Shown here: positions 53,775 to 62,067 of the stretch, piece after piece
Layout: every line of letters begins with the position of its first letter
How positions within the stretch are numbered: position 1 is the stretch's first letter
NCBI GenBank assembly: GCA_937872465.1
Contig: CALMSR010000040.1
Coordinates: 1-64,000, forward strand
Length of the DNA: 64,000 bases
Source of the DNA: an uncultured Paracoccaceae bacterium
GTDB lineage: Bacteria; Pseudomonadota; Alphaproteobacteria; Rhodobacterales; Rhodobacteraceae
Direction: 5' to 3'
Notes under the pieces: model-generated
The model's input: the letters and a program-made list of their open reading frames with translations, nothing else
Databases searched by the model: none
Told to the model about the DNA's origin: nothing
Made by a program: the position numbers and the translations under genes

Positions 53775-55016
53775 ATGCCTGCTGCCCGTGCCACGCTCTT
53801 CACGCCGGTGATGGTGGCGGGCTGCGTCATCCTTCTGGTGAATTTCGGCATCCGCGCGAGCTTCGGGCTGTTCCAGATCCCCATCGCCGGCGAGTTCGGC
53901 TGGCCGCGCGCGGAATTCTCGCTGGCCATCGCCATCCAGAACCTCGCCTGGGGGTTCGGCCAGCCGGCCTTCGGCGCGCTGGCCGAGCGCTTCGGCGACC
54001 GGCTGGCGATCACGGTCGGCGCCGTCTTCTATGCCGCCGGGCTGGTGCTCTCGGCGGGGGCGGTCTCGCCGCACGCGCATCAGATCTACAACGTGCTGAT
54101 CGGATTCGGCATCGCCGGCACCGGCTTCGGCCTCATTCTCGCCATCGTCGGGCGTGCGGTGGCGCCGGAGCGGCGGTCGATGGCGCTCGGGGTCGCCTCG
54201 GCGGCAGGCTCCGCCGGGCAGGTGGTCGGCCCGCTGGCGGCCGAGCGCCTGCTCGCTCTCATGCCCTGGTCATCGGTCTTTCTGGTCTTCGCCGCGGCGA
54301 TCCTGCTGACGCTGCTGCTGCTGCCGATGCTCGCCGGCCCGCCGCGCGCCGATCCCGCAAGCCCTGGAGAGCCCATGGGCCGCGCCGTCGGCCGGGCGCT
54401 GCGCGATCCGAGCTTCACGCTGCTCGCGCTCGGCTTCTTCTCCTGCGGCTACCAGCTCGGCTTCATCACCGCGCATTTCCCGGCCTTCATCGCCGAGGTC
54501 TGCGGGCCGATCGCTCCGGGCTCGATGCTGGCCGGGCTCGGGATCACCACCACCTCGGCGCTCGGCGCCGTGGCGCTGGCGGTGATCGGGCTCGCCAATA
54601 TCGGCGGCACGCTGGCGGCGGGCGCGCTGGGGCAGATCTTCCGCAAGAAATACCTGCTCGCCCAGATCTATGTCGCGCGCACGCTGGTGTCGGCCGCCTT
54701 CATCCTCGCGCCGATGACGCCCGCGAGCGTGCTGGTCTTCTCGCTGATCATGGGCGCGCTCTGGCTCGCCACCGTGCCGCTGACCAGCGGGCTGGTGGCC
54801 CAGATCTGGGGCGTGCGCTACATGGGCACGCTCTACGGGCTGGTGTTCCTGTCGCACCAGTTCGGCTCCTTCGTGGGCGTCTGGCTGGGCGGCGCCTTCT
54901 ACGACCGCTTCGGCAGCTACGACCTGGTCTGGTGGGTGGGCATCGGCGTGGGCGCCTTCTCCGTCGCGGTCAATCTCGCGGTGCGCGAGACCCCGTCCGA
55001 TCCGGTCGCGGCCTGA
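53775..55016 (+). CDS. MFS transporter, OFA/monocarboxylate-type
   Basis: 413 residues with twelve predicted membrane helices. The MFS A-like motif is GALAERFGDRLAITVGAVFYAAGLV, and the second half repeats it near GALGQIFRKKYLLAQIYVART. The overall pattern (NFGIRASFGLFQIPIAGEFGWPRAEFSLAIAIQNLAWG; MPLTSGLVAQIWGVRYMGTLYGLVFLSHQFGSFVGVWLGG) is that of oxalate/formate or monocarboxylate carriers. The substrate is unknown. No catabolic gene is adjacent. Confidence 0.88.
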   Translation: MPAARATLFTPVMVAGCVILLVNFGIRASFGLFQIPIAGEFGWPRAEFSLAIAIQNLAWGFGQPAFGALAERFGDRLAITVGAVFYAAGLVLSAGAVSPHAHQIYNVLIGFGIAGTGFGLILAIVGRAVAPERRSMALGVASAAGSAGQVVGPLAAERLLALMPWSSVFLVFAAAILLTLLLLPMLAGPPRADPASPGEPMGRAVGRALRDPSFTLLALGFFSCGYQLGFITAHFPAFIAEVCGPIAPGSMLAGLGITTTSALGAVALAVIGLANIGGTLAAGALGQIFRKKYLLAQIYVARTLVSAAFILAPMTPASVLVFSLIMGALWLATVPLTSGLVAQIWGVRYMGTLYGLVFLSHQFGSFVGVWLGGAFYDRFGSYDLVWWVGIGVGAFSVAVNLAVRETPSDPVAA

Positions 55017-55024
55017 GCCGGATC

Positions 55025-55038
55025 TTGAGTTAGATCAA
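55025..55038 (+). promoter_or_regulatory. FNR-like box before the globin gene
   Basis: TTGAG-TTAG-ATCAA matches the FNR/CRP-type TTGAT-N4-ATCAA with one mismatch. Its centre lies about 66 bases before the globin ATG, which suits class II activation of a start near 55073. It suggests induction by low oxygen or nitric oxide through an FnrL/Dnr-type regulator. Confidence 0.6.
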
Positions 55039-55097
55039 GGCAGGGACCGGGCGCCCGTGCTCAGATCCGGCATTCGCGGCGGGGAAGGAAGGATCAC

Positions 55098-55514
55098 ATG
55101 GCGGTCAGTGCGGCGGACATTCGCAAGATCCGGGACAGCCTGCCGATGATCCGGGAGCAGATCGCGCCGGCATCGAGCAGCTTCTACGACAACCTCTTCG
55201 CGATCGCGCCGGAACTGCGCAATCTCTTCCGCGGGGATCTGGACGATCAGGGCATGCGCTTCATGTCGACGCTCGCCACCATCGCCGATCTTCTCGACGA
55301 CCCGGAGGCCCTGGGGCCGGAACTCGAAGGGCTCGCCCGGGCCCATGCCGGCATCGGCGTCCGGGCGGCGCATTTCGCGCCGATGGGCTCGGCGCTGATG
55401 GTCACGCTCGGCGAGGCGCTCGGCCCGGCCTTCACGCCGGATCTGCAGGGCGCATGGCGTGCGGCCTACGACAATTTCGCCGCCGAGATGATCGCGCGCG
55501 GCGGCCTGACCTGA
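55098..55514 (+). CDS. Single-domain bacterial globin
   Basis: 138 residues, all-helical 3/3 globin of the flavohemoglobin/Vitreoscilla type. Tyr30 (SSFYDNLF, B10), the CD Phe region (RNLFRG) and proximal His83 in ARAHAGIGVRAAHFAPMG are present. No FAD/NAD reductase domain is attached. It binds O2 or NO through heme b. The FNR-like box upstream indicates microaerobic or nitrosative control. The ATG is preceded by GGAAGGA. It lies alone between the MFS gene and ffh. Confidence 0.9.
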   Translation: MAVSAADIRKIRDSLPMIREQIAPASSSFYDNLFAIAPELRNLFRGDLDDQGMRFMSTLATIADLLDDPEALGPELEGLARAHAGIGVRAAHFAPMGSALMVTLGEALGPAFTPDLQGAWRAAYDNFAAEMIARGGLT

Positions 55515-55522
55515 CCCGACCC

Positions 55523-55551
55523 TTGACGCAGGCCGCCCGGTCGCATACCTG
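55523..55551 (+). promoter_or_regulatory. Promoter upstream of ffh
   Basis: TTGACG (55523-55528), 17 bases and TACCTG (55546-55551) give a start near 55558. A hairpin CCGGAGAG/CTCT(T)CCGG at 55564-55585 follows directly. The leader to the ffh ATG is about 130 bases. This promoter could drive the whole ffh-to-rpmE run. Confidence 0.5.
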
Positions 55552-55690
55552 CGGCGCGGAATCCCGGAGAGGTCGTCTCTTCCGGTCCTGAAAGTGCAGG
55601 ATCGCCGTCGGTCAGCGCGTCGCGCCCACCGGCGCATCCGGTCATTGGTGGCGCCGCGGGGCGCCGAAGGCGTTACGCGAGGGCAGGCGC

Positions 55691-57160
55691 ATGTTCGAGA
55701 ACCTGAGCGACCGGCTCTCCGGCGTCTTCGGCAAGCTCACGCGCCAGGGCGCCCTCAGCGACGACGACATCGCCACCGCCCTGCGCGAGGTGCGCGTGGC
55801 GCTGCTCGAGGCCGATGTCTCGCTGCCGGTGGCGCGCGACTTCGTCAAGCGCGTGGCGGACAAGGCGCGCGGCCAGGCGGTCACCAAGTCGGTCACGCCC
55901 GGCCAGCAGGTCGTCAAGATCGTGCATGACGAGCTGATCCATGTGCTCGGCGGCGAGGGCGCGCTGGCGCCGATGCGCATCGACAGCCCGCCGGCGCCGA
56001 TCCTGATGGTCGGGCTGCAGGGCTCGGGCAAGACCACGACCACCGCCAAGCTCGCCCGCCGCCTGAAGGAGCGCGAGGGCAAGCGGGTCCTGATGGCCTC
56101 GCTCGACACCCGCCGCCCCGCGGCGATGGAGCAGTTGGCCGTGCTCGGCACCCAGGTGGGCGTCGACACCCTGCCGATCGTGCCGGGACAGGATGCCGTG
56201 GCCATCGCCAGGCGCGCGAAGCAGCAGGCGACGCTCGGCGGCTACGACGTGGTCATGCTCGACACCGCCGGCCGGCTGCATGTGGACGACGCGCTGATGG
56301 CCGAGGTCGCCGCGGTGCGCGACGCCACCAGGCCGCACGAGACGCTGCTGGTGGTCGACGGGCTCACCGGCCAGGACGCCGTCAATGTCGCCGAGCAGTT
56401 CGACGGGCGGGTGGGCATCTCCGGGGTCGTCCTCACCCGCATGGACGGCGACGGGCGCGGCGGCGCCGCGCTCTCCATGCGCGCGGTGACCGGCAAGCCG
56501 ATCCGCTTCGTCGGGCTCGGCGAGAAGATGGACGCGCTGGAGGAGTTCCACCCCGAGCGCGTCGCTGGCCGCATCCTCGGCATGGGCGACATCGTCGCGC
56601 TGGTCGAGAAGGCGCAGGAGACCTTCGAGGCCGAGGCGGCCGAGCGCATGATGAAGCGCTTCCAGAAGGGTCAGTTCAACATGAACGACCTCAAGGGCCA
56701 GCTCGAGCAGATGCTGAAGATGGGCGGCATGCAGGGCCTCATGGGCATGATGCCCGGCATGGCGAAGATGCAGAAGCAGATGGACGAGGCCGGCTTCGAC
56801 GACACCGTGCTCCGCCGCCAGATCGCGCTGATCAATTCGATGACCAGGAAGGAGCGCCGCTCCCCGGATCTGCTGCAGGCGAGCCGCAAGAAGCGCATCG
56901 CCGCGGGCGCGGGGCTCGAGGTGCAGGAGCTCAACCGCCTGCTGAAGATGCACCGGCAGATGGCGGACGTGATGAAGAAGATGGGCGGCATGGGCAAGAA
57001 GGGCCTGATGCGCGGGGGGCTCGGGGCATTGCTCGGCAAGGGCGCGGCCGGCATGCCGGGCGCCCCGATGGGGGGTGCCGGAGGGCTTCCCGGCGGCCCC
57101 GCGCTTCCGCCCGGCATGGCCCTGCCGCCGGGGCTGAGCGGGCTGGGCAAGAAGAAATGA
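55691..57160 (+). CDS. ffh: Signal recognition particle protein Ffh
   Basis: 489 residues. It targets nascent inner-membrane proteins to FtsY/SecYEG with 4.5S RNA. The N-domain starts MFENLSDRLSGVFGKL. The GTPase has GLQGSGKTTTTAKLA, DTRRPAAMEQL, DTAGRLHVD and TRMDGDGRGGAALS. The M domain has the RNA-binding PGMAKMQKQ...RRQIALINSMTRKERRSPDLL region and a Met/Gly-rich end. The C-terminal Pro/Gly tail is longer than in E. coli. The stop overlaps the GNAT remnant by ATGA. Confidence 0.96.
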   Translation: MFENLSDRLSGVFGKLTRQGALSDDDIATALREVRVALLEADVSLPVARDFVKRVADKARGQAVTKSVTPGQQVVKIVHDELIHVLGGEGALAPMRIDSPPAPILMVGLQGSGKTTTTAKLARRLKEREGKRVLMASLDTRRPAAMEQLAVLGTQVGVDTLPIVPGQDAVAIARRAKQQATLGGYDVVMLDTAGRLHVDDALMAEVAAVRDATRPHETLLVVDGLTGQDAVNVAEQFDGRVGISGVVLTRMDGDGRGGAALSMRAVTGKPIRFVGLGEKMDALEEFHPERVAGRILGMGDIVALVEKAQETFEAEAAERMMKRFQKGQFNMNDLKGQLEQMLKMGGMQGLMGMMPGMAKMQKQMDEAGFDDTVLRRQIALINSMTRKERRSPDLLQASRKKRIAAGAGLEVQELNRLLKMHRQMADVMKKMGGMGKKGLMRGGLGALLGKGAAGMPGAPMGGAGGLPGGPALPPGMALPPGLSGLGKKK

Positions 57161-57438
57161 AAACGATCCACACCCTCTCGACCGAACGGCTGACGCAGCG
57201 CGCTCCCCAGGCTGGCGATTTTCCGGTCTCTGCCGCCTTCTTCGCCTCCGAGCGCTCGATCCACGAGGGTGGACCGCTCGGTCGCGCGACCGCCTGGAAG
57301 CAATTTGCTTCCGCCGTCGGCCAGTGGGAGCTCAAGGGTTATGGCGCCCGGTCGATCGAGGACCGCACCACCGGCACCTATCCAGGCGAAACGGGCATCC
57401 TTCATCATGGGCACCCCGCCCCGGAGGTGCGCCAATGA
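57157..57438 (+). pseudogene. GNAT acetyltransferase with internal deletion
   Basis: 93 residues. MKTIHTLSTERLTQRAPQAGDFPVSAAFF is the start of a RimJ/RimL-type GNAT, and the frame proceeds through GYGARSIEDRTTGTYPGETGILHH. It then jumps straight to the tail GHPAPEVRQ and stops. The acetyl-CoA-binding half (R/QxxGxG/A helix) is absent, about 80 residues short of normal. The ends are preserved: the start overlaps the ffh stop and the stop overlaps the next GNAT gene, both as ATGA. The deletion therefore kept the frame and operon coupling. Confidence 0.7.
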
Positions 57439-57950
57439 TCCGGGCCAGATCCACCGAGAGGCTGCACCTGGAGCGGCCGGATGAGCCGCATTGGCCAACT
57501 TTCCTGGCTTTCTATGGCTCCGAGCGCGCCCGAAAGCTCGGCTGGGCAAGAACGCCACAAGCCGCGCGCGAGTTTTGGGCATTGCTTCATAACCATTGGG
57601 AAACGCGCGGATTCGGATGGTTCGTGCTCATCGAGCGCGCGTCTCGGCGACCGGTTGGAATGTGCGGCCCCTGGGCACCCCTGCACCTACCTGAGCCGGA
57701 GCTCGCCTGGTCCCTCTGGGACGACGGCGACGAGGGCCGTGGCATCGCCTTCGAGGCCGCTCATGCGGCGCATGCGTGCGTCTTTGGCGATCTCGGCTGG
57801 ACCACCATAGTCAGCTATATCAATCCATCGAATCATCGGTCCATCGCCCTCGCTGAGCGGCTTGGGGCGCGTCTTGACCCCAATGCGCCTCAACCGGAAA
57901 ACAAGGACTGCCTCGTCTTTCGGCACCCGGCGCCGGAGGCCCTGGCATGA
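57435..57950 (+). CDS. GNAT family N-acetyltransferase (RimJ/RimL type)
   Basis: 171 residues, complete fold: STERLHLERPDEPHWPTF, FGWFVLIERASRRPVGMCGPW, the acetyl-CoA-binding DDGDEGRGIAFEAAHAAHACVF, and the C-terminal WTTIVSYINPSNHRSIALAERLGARLD. It transfers acetyl from acetyl-CoA to an amine; the substrate is unknown, in relatives often a protein N-terminus. The ATG at 57435 has GGAGG seven bases upstream and overlaps the remnant's stop. The stop overlaps the chorismate mutase ATG. It looks like a paralogue of the broken neighbour. Confidence 0.9.
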   Translation: MIRARSTERLHLERPDEPHWPTFLAFYGSERARKLGWARTPQAAREFWALLHNHWETRGFGWFVLIERASRRPVGMCGPWAPLHLPEPELAWSLWDDGDEGRGIAFEAAHAAHACVFGDLGWTTIVSYINPSNHRSIALAERLGARLDPNAPQPENKDCLVFRHPAPEALA

Positions 57951-58279
57951 GCGATGCCATCCGCCGCGCCGCCGAGCTGCTCCACGGCCATCGCGATTCG
58001 ATCGACCGGCTGGACGCGATCCTGGTCTTCACGCTCGCCGAGCGGTTCAAGCACACGCAGGCGGTCGGGCGGCTCAAGGCCGAGCACGGCCTGCCGCCCT
58101 CCGACCCCACGCGCGAGGCGGACCAGATCGCCCGGCTCGAGCGGCTGGCGGCCGAGGCCAACCTCGACCCGGCCTTCGCCAAGAAATTCCTGGCCTTCAT
58201 CATCTCCGAAGTGATCAGGCACCACGAGAGGCATCTCGAAAACGGGCGACCGCCCAACCCGACCCATGAACAGGAGTGA
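57947..58279 (+). CDS. Chorismate mutase, AroQ class
   Basis: 110 residues, three-helix AroQ fold. It converts chorismate to prephenate for Phe/Tyr. The characteristic pattern HRDSIDRLDAILVFTLAERFKHTQAVGRLKAEHGLPPSDPTREADQIARL places Arg, Lys and Arg/Glu at the active site. The family in alphaproteobacteria often lies between ffh and rpsP, as here. The start overlaps the GNAT gene (ATGA), and rpsP begins six bases after its stop. Confidence 0.93.
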   Translation: MSDAIRRAAELLHGHRDSIDRLDAILVFTLAERFKHTQAVGRLKAEHGLPPSDPTREADQIARLERLAAEANLDPAFAKKFLAFIISEVIRHHERHLENGRPPNPTHEQE

Positions 58280-58285
58280 ACCCAC

Positions 58286-58642
58286 ATGGCCATGAAGATC
58301 CGGCTCGCCCGCGGCGGGTCCAAGAAACGCCCGCACTATTCCATCGTCGCCGCCGACAGCCGCATGGCGCGCGACGGCCGCTTTCTCGAGAAGCTCGGCA
58401 CCTATGACCCGCTCCTGCCCAAGGACAACGAGAACCGGGTGAAGATGGACGTCGAGCGGGTGAAATACTGGCTGTCGCAGGGCGCCCAGACCACCGATCG
58501 CGTCGCGCGCTTCCTCGAGGCGGCGGGCATCGTCGAGAAGACCGTCCGCTCCAATCCCAAGGCCGGCGAGCCGGGCAAGGCCGCGGTCGAACGCGCCAAG
58601 GCCCGCGCGGAGAAGGCCGCGGCCGCCGTTTCCGCCGAGTAG
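58286..58642 (+). CDS. rpsP: 30S ribosomal protein S16
   Basis: 118 residues. The [43 protein letters not shown]-terminus is diagnostic. An Ala/Lys-rich C-terminal extension of about 30 residues is common in this group. It starts at an ATG with CAGGAG nine bases upstream and belongs to the rpsP-rimM-trmD-rplS operon. Confidence 0.98.
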   Translation: MAMKIRLARGGSKKRPHYSIVAADSRMARDGRFLEKLGTYDPLLPKDNENRVKMDVERVKYWLSQGAQTTDRVARFLEAAGIVEKTVRSNPKAGEPGKAAVERAKARAEKAAAAVSAE

Positions 58643-58656
58643 CCGGCGCGCGCCGG

Positions 58657-59178
58657 ATGCCCGCACCGGATGATCTGGTGTGCCTCGGCGCGATCGCCGG
58701 GGCCTGGGGCGTCCAGGGCGCGGTGCGCCTCAAGTCCTTCTGCGCCGATCCCGCGGCGATCGCGGGCTATGGCCCGTTGCTCACCGAGGACGGGCGCAGC
58801 TTCGGGGTCACCCTCCTGAAGCCGCTGGCCGGAGCCTTCGCGGCGCGGCTGACGGGCATCGCCTCCCGCGAGGCGGCGGAGGCGCTGAAGGGCACCCGGC
58901 TCCATACGCGGCGCGGGAACCTGCCGCCGCTGGTCGAGGACGAGTTCTATCACGCCGACCTGATCGGGCTCGAAGTGGTGGATACCGGCGGCGCGGTCCT
59001 GGGCCGGGTCCGGGCGGTTGCCGACCACGGTGCCGGCGACATCCTCGAGATCGCCCGGCCGGGTGCGGCGGAACTCCTGCTGCCCTTCACCCGCGAGGCC
59101 GTGCCCACCGTCGATCTCGCCGCGGGCCGGATCGTCGCCGACCCGCCGCCGGGTTTGGTCGGTGACGTCGATGGCTGA
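58657..59178 (+). CDS. rimM: 16S rRNA processing protein RimM
   Basis: 173 residues. The N-terminal RimM domain (CLGAIAGAWGVQGAVRLKSFCADP) and the C-terminal PRC-barrel (YHADLIGLEVVDTGGAVLGRVRAVADHGAGDILEI ... LLPFTREAVPTVDLAAGRI) are complete. It binds S19 during 30S head maturation. The stop overlaps the trmD ATG by eight bases. Confidence 0.97.
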   Translation: MPAPDDLVCLGAIAGAWGVQGAVRLKSFCADPAAIAGYGPLLTEDGRSFGVTLLKPLAGAFAARLTGIASREAAEALKGTRLHTRRGNLPPLVEDEFYHADLIGLEVVDTGGAVLGRVRAVADHGAGDILEIARPGAAELLLPFTREAVPTVDLAAGRIVADPPPGLVGDVDG

Positions 59179-59971
59179 CCCGTCCTGGACCGCGCGGGTG
59201 ATCACGCTCCTGCCGGAGATCTATCCCGGCGCGCTGGGGCATTCGCTGATCGGGCGGGCGCTGGCGGACGGTCTCTGGCAGCTGGAGACGCTGGGCCTGC
59301 GCGACTTCGCCACCGACCGTCACCGCACCGTCGACGATACGCCAGCCGGCGGCGGCGCAGGCATGGTGCTTCGGCCCGATATCGCGGCGCGCGCGCTCGA
59401 TGCCGCGGAGAGCGGCCTGCCGCGCGAGCGCTGGCCGGTGATCGCCCTCTCGCCGCGCGGCCGGCGCTTCGACCAGGCGATGGCCCGGCGGCTGGCGGAA
59501 GGCGCGGGCGTCACCCTGCTCTGCGGCCGGTTCGAGGGGATCGACGAGCGGATCCTCGATGCCCGCGCGGTCGAGGAGGTCTCGATCGGGGACTATGTGC
59601 TTACCGGCGGCGATCTCGCCGCGATGGTCTTGATCGAGGCCAGCGTTCGGCTTATAGGGCGCGTTCTGGGCAATCCGGATTCGCTCTGCGAGGAAAGTTT
59701 CTCGCACGGACTTCTGGAGCACCCGCAATACACGCGCCCGACCGCCTGGGAAGGGCTCGCGATCCCCGAGGTTCTCCTCTCGGGACATCACGGGCGGATC
59801 GCCGCCTGGCGGCGCGAGCAGGCGGAGAGGCTGACCAAGGAACGTCGTCCCGACCTCTGGCGGGCCTATGCGGGAGCACCCGCAGACGAGGACCCGGAAG
59901 GAGCGGCAGAGCTCTCGGACGCGCATACCATCGCCGCGACAGGCGAGAACAAGAAGGACGACGACCGATGA
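59171..59971 (+). CDS. trmD: tRNA (guanine-37-N1)-methyltransferase TrmD
   Basis: 266 residues, SPOUT fold. It methylates G37 of tRNAs with [19 protein letters not shown], the trefoil-knot segments [14 protein letters not shown] and [23 protein letters not shown], and [15 protein letters not shown] are all present. I start at ATG 59171 where the family begins; an upstream in-frame extension is only the shadow of rimM. The stop overlaps the rplS ATG. Confidence 0.97.
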   Translation: MADPSWTARVITLLPEIYPGALGHSLIGRALADGLWQLETLGLRDFATDRHRTVDDTPAGGGAGMVLRPDIAARALDAAESGLPRERWPVIALSPRGRRFDQAMARRLAEGAGVTLLCGRFEGIDERILDARAVEEVSIGDYVLTGGDLAAMVLIEASVRLIGRVLGNPDSLCEESFSHGLLEHPQYTRPTAWEGLAIPEVLLSGHHGRIAAWRREQAERLTKERRPDLWRAYAGAPADEDPEGAAELSDAHTIAATGENKKDDDR

Positions 59972-60363
59972 ATCTCATCGCAGAGCTCGAGGCCGAGCAG
60001 ATCAAGGCGCTCGGCAAGACCATTCCCGATTTCGCCGCCGGCGACACGGTTCGCGTCGGCTACAAGGTGACCGAGGGCAGCCGGGCCCGCGTGCAGGCCT
60101 ACGAGGGCGTCTGCATCGGACGCAACGGCGGCTCCGGCATCGGCGCGAGCTTCACCGTGCGCAAGATCTCCTTCGGCGAGGGCGTCGAGCGCGTCTTCCC
60201 GCTGCATTCCCCGAACATCGATTCGATCGTGGTGGTGCGGCGCGGCCAGGTCCGCCGGGCCAAGCTCTATTACCTGCGCGACCGCCGCGGCAAATCCGCC
60301 CGCATCGCCGAAAAGACCAACTACCGCGAGAAGGCCGGATCCGACGCCGCGCCGCGCGCCTGA
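59968..60363 (+). CDS. rplS: 50S ribosomal protein L19
   Basis: 131 residues. [64 protein letters not shown] is the L19 core, and [15 protein letters not shown] the C-terminal signature. It overlaps trmD by ATGA. The alphaproteobacterial L19 tail (KTNYREKAG) is present. Confidence 0.98.
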   Translation: MNLIAELEAEQIKALGKTIPDFAAGDTVRVGYKVTEGSRARVQAYEGVCIGRNGGSGIGASFTVRKISFGEGVERVFPLHSPNIDSIVVVRRGQVRRAKLYYLRDRRGKSARIAEKTNYREKAGSDAAPRA

Positions 60364-60374
60364 GGAGAGGCCCG

Positions 60375-60596
60375 ATGAAGAAGGACATCCATCCCGACTA
60401 TCATTTCATCGAGGTCAAGCTGATCGACGGCAGCTCCTACCAGACGCGCTCGACCTACGGATCGGAAGGGGCGACGCTGACGCTCGAAATCGATCCTTCG
60501 GCGCATCCTGCCTGGACGGGCGGCTCCGCCAAGCTGCTCGACACCGGCGGCCGGGTCTCCAAGTTCAAGAAGAAATACGAGGGCCTGGGCTTCTGA
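60375..60596 (+). CDS. rpmE: 50S ribosomal protein L31 without zinc ligands
   Basis: 73 residues. [29 protein letters not shown] and HPAWTG identify L31. The CxxC zinc motif is absent, so this is the zinc-independent form usual in the Rhodobacteraceae. The ATG at 60375 follows GAGGAGAGG. It is the last gene of the translation operon. Confidence 0.95.
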   Translation: MKKDIHPDYHFIEVKLIDGSSYQTRSTYGSEGATLTLEIDPSAHPAWTGGSAKLLDTGGRVSKFKKKYEGLGF

Positions 60597-60605
60597 AGCC
60601 CGGGG

Positions 60606-60619
60606 CCGCGTTGACGCGG
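60606..60619 (+). terminator. Short hairpin between convergent rpmE and the hypothetical gene
   Basis: CCGCG-TTGA-CGCGG followed by TTCT lies ten bases after the rpmE stop, in only 25 bases between two converging genes. It is weak (five pairs) but it is the only structure there. Confidence 0.4.
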
Positions 60620-60621
60620 TT

Positions 60622-60933
60622 CTAGCTCAGGTCGCGCGCCCGCAGCTTCGTCCGGGCGCGCCGCCGTTCGATCGCCGTCCGCTCCACCTCCAGATGCAGG
60701 ACATTGGCCTCCGGCTCGGGCGGGGCCAGGGGGCGCAGCTCGATCGCGAAGCGCTCGTAGCCGGCGAGCCGTCCGCGCGCATCGTCGAGTTCAAGGGCCA
60801 GCGCGCTGCGCGCCCAATGGCTCGGCGCCCCGGCCATGCCCTGCGCGAAGATCATCAGGGTTGCGCGCAGCACCCGGGCCACATGCTCGGCCTCGGCCGC
60901 CGTCACGCCCGGAGGGGGCATTTCCGCATCCAT
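60622..60933 (-). CDS. Conserved-looking protein of unknown function
   Basis: 103 residues from ATG 60933 (MDAEMPPPG...). The core GVTAAEAEHVARVLRATLMIFAQGMAGAPSHWARSALALELDDARGRLAGYERFAIELRPL is a helical soluble protein; the end is Arg-rich (IERRRARTKLRARDLS). I do not recognise the family. A longer TTG start at 61044 would add 37 low-complexity residues. It converges on rpmE and diverges from mipZ. Function cannot be inferred. Confidence 0.55.
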   Translation of the reverse strand: MDAEMPPPGVTAAEAEHVARVLRATLMIFAQGMAGAPSHWARSALALELDDARGRLAGYERFAIELRPLAPPEPEANVLHLEVERTAIERRRARTKLRARDLS

Positions 60934-61240
60934 CGCTGCCGCGCCGTCTTCGTGAATCGGTTGATCTTCGTCCGGGGGCAATGTTTCATCCCGTGCTTGC
61001 CGCGTCGTTGCCGGCGACCCTTTGCCGCGGGCAGATTGACACAACTTCAGGTTGAAAAGCCAGATGGATTAACCCCCTTGCCGCAAAAAAGTCATCCGCT
61101 GTGGCAAGGCCGGTGGCGCGGCTGCAACCCGAAGATGACCAAGCCGATTTCTCTTCCGAGAATCGGCGACATCCTCTAGGTTTGGTAGCATGCCCGCATC
61201 GGGGCACGGCATTTGGTTTCCGGGAGGCCAGGTCAGGCGG

Positions 61241-62050
61241 ATGGCGCAGCTCGTCGTACTGGGAAACGAGAAGGGTGGCTCGGGCAAGTCCACCACGGCA
61301 ATGCATCTGGTCACGGCGCTTACGCGCGCAGGCCACAGCGTCGGCGCGCTCGACCTCGACCTCCGCCAGACGAGCCTCTTCCGCTATCTCGAGAACCGGA
61401 CCGACTACATGCGCCGGCACGACATCCTGCTGCCGATGCCGCGCCGGCTGCGGCTCGAGGCGAGTCTCTGCGACAGCCGCCTCGAAGCCGAGGCCGAGGA
61501 ACGCTCCCGGTTCGGTGCCGCGATCGCGGATCTCTCGCGCGACTGCGACTACATCGTCGTGGACTGCCCCGGATCGCACAGCTCCTATTCCGGGCTCGCC
61601 CATGCGGCCGCCGACGTGCTGATCACCCCGATGAACGACAGCCTGGTCGATTTCGACATGCTCGCGCGGCTCGATCCGGAAACCGGCCGGGTCAAGGGCC
61701 CTTCGGTCTATTCCGAGATGGTCTGGAAGGCGCGCCAGGCCCGTGCCTCGACCGGGCGCCGCCCGATGGACTGGGTGGTGCTGCGCAATCGCATGGCGAA
61801 CATCGACGCGCGCAACAAGCGCCGGGTCGGCTCGGCGCTGGAGGATCTGGCGCGCCGGATCGGCTTCCGCCTCGTGCCCGGATTCTCCGAGCGGGTGGTC
61901 TTCCGGGAATTGTTCCTGTCGGGCCTGACGCTCCTGGACCTGCGCCCCGACGATCCCGCGGCCATGACCATGTCCAACATCGCCGCCCGTCAGGAGGTCC
62001 GCGACCTCATGCGGGCGCTCGATCTGCCCCCGGTTTCCGTCGCGGCCTGA
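61241..62050 (+). CDS. mipZ: Division-plane positioning ATPase MipZ
   Basis: 269 residues, a deviant-Walker ParA/MinD-family ATPase. The P-loop is NEKGGSGKSTTAMHL with the signature Lys11 and Lys16. Switch II is YIVVDCPGSHSSYSGLAHAAADVLITPMNDSLVDFDML, and the MipZ-typical C-terminal RNRMANIDARNKRRV, LARRIGFRLVPGFSERVVFRELFLSGLTLLDL follows. MipZ forms a gradient from the ParB-bound origins and blocks FtsZ near the poles, so the ring forms at mid-cell. I start at MAQLVVLG (61241). It converges on the carboxypeptidase gene with only 17 bases between them. Confidence 0.95.
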   Translation: MAQLVVLGNEKGGSGKSTTAMHLVTALTRAGHSVGALDLDLRQTSLFRYLENRTDYMRRHDILLPMPRRLRLEASLCDSRLEAEAEERSRFGAAIADLSRDCDYIVVDCPGSHSSYSGLAHAAADVLITPMNDSLVDFDMLARLDPETGRVKGPSVYSEMVWKARQARASTGRRPMDWVVLRNRMANIDARNKRRVGSALEDLARRIGFRLVPGFSERVVFRELFLSGLTLLDLRPDDPAAMTMSNIAARQEVRDLMRALDLPPVSVAA

Positions 62051-62067
62051 TCGCGCAGCGCGCCGGT

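Noticed and set aside
55552..55690. Possible 4.5S SRP RNA gene in the leader of ffh.
   Set aside because: The conserved GGAA/AGCAG tetraloop and internal-loop sequence of SRP RNA is absent; only a small bulged hairpin near the start site is present.
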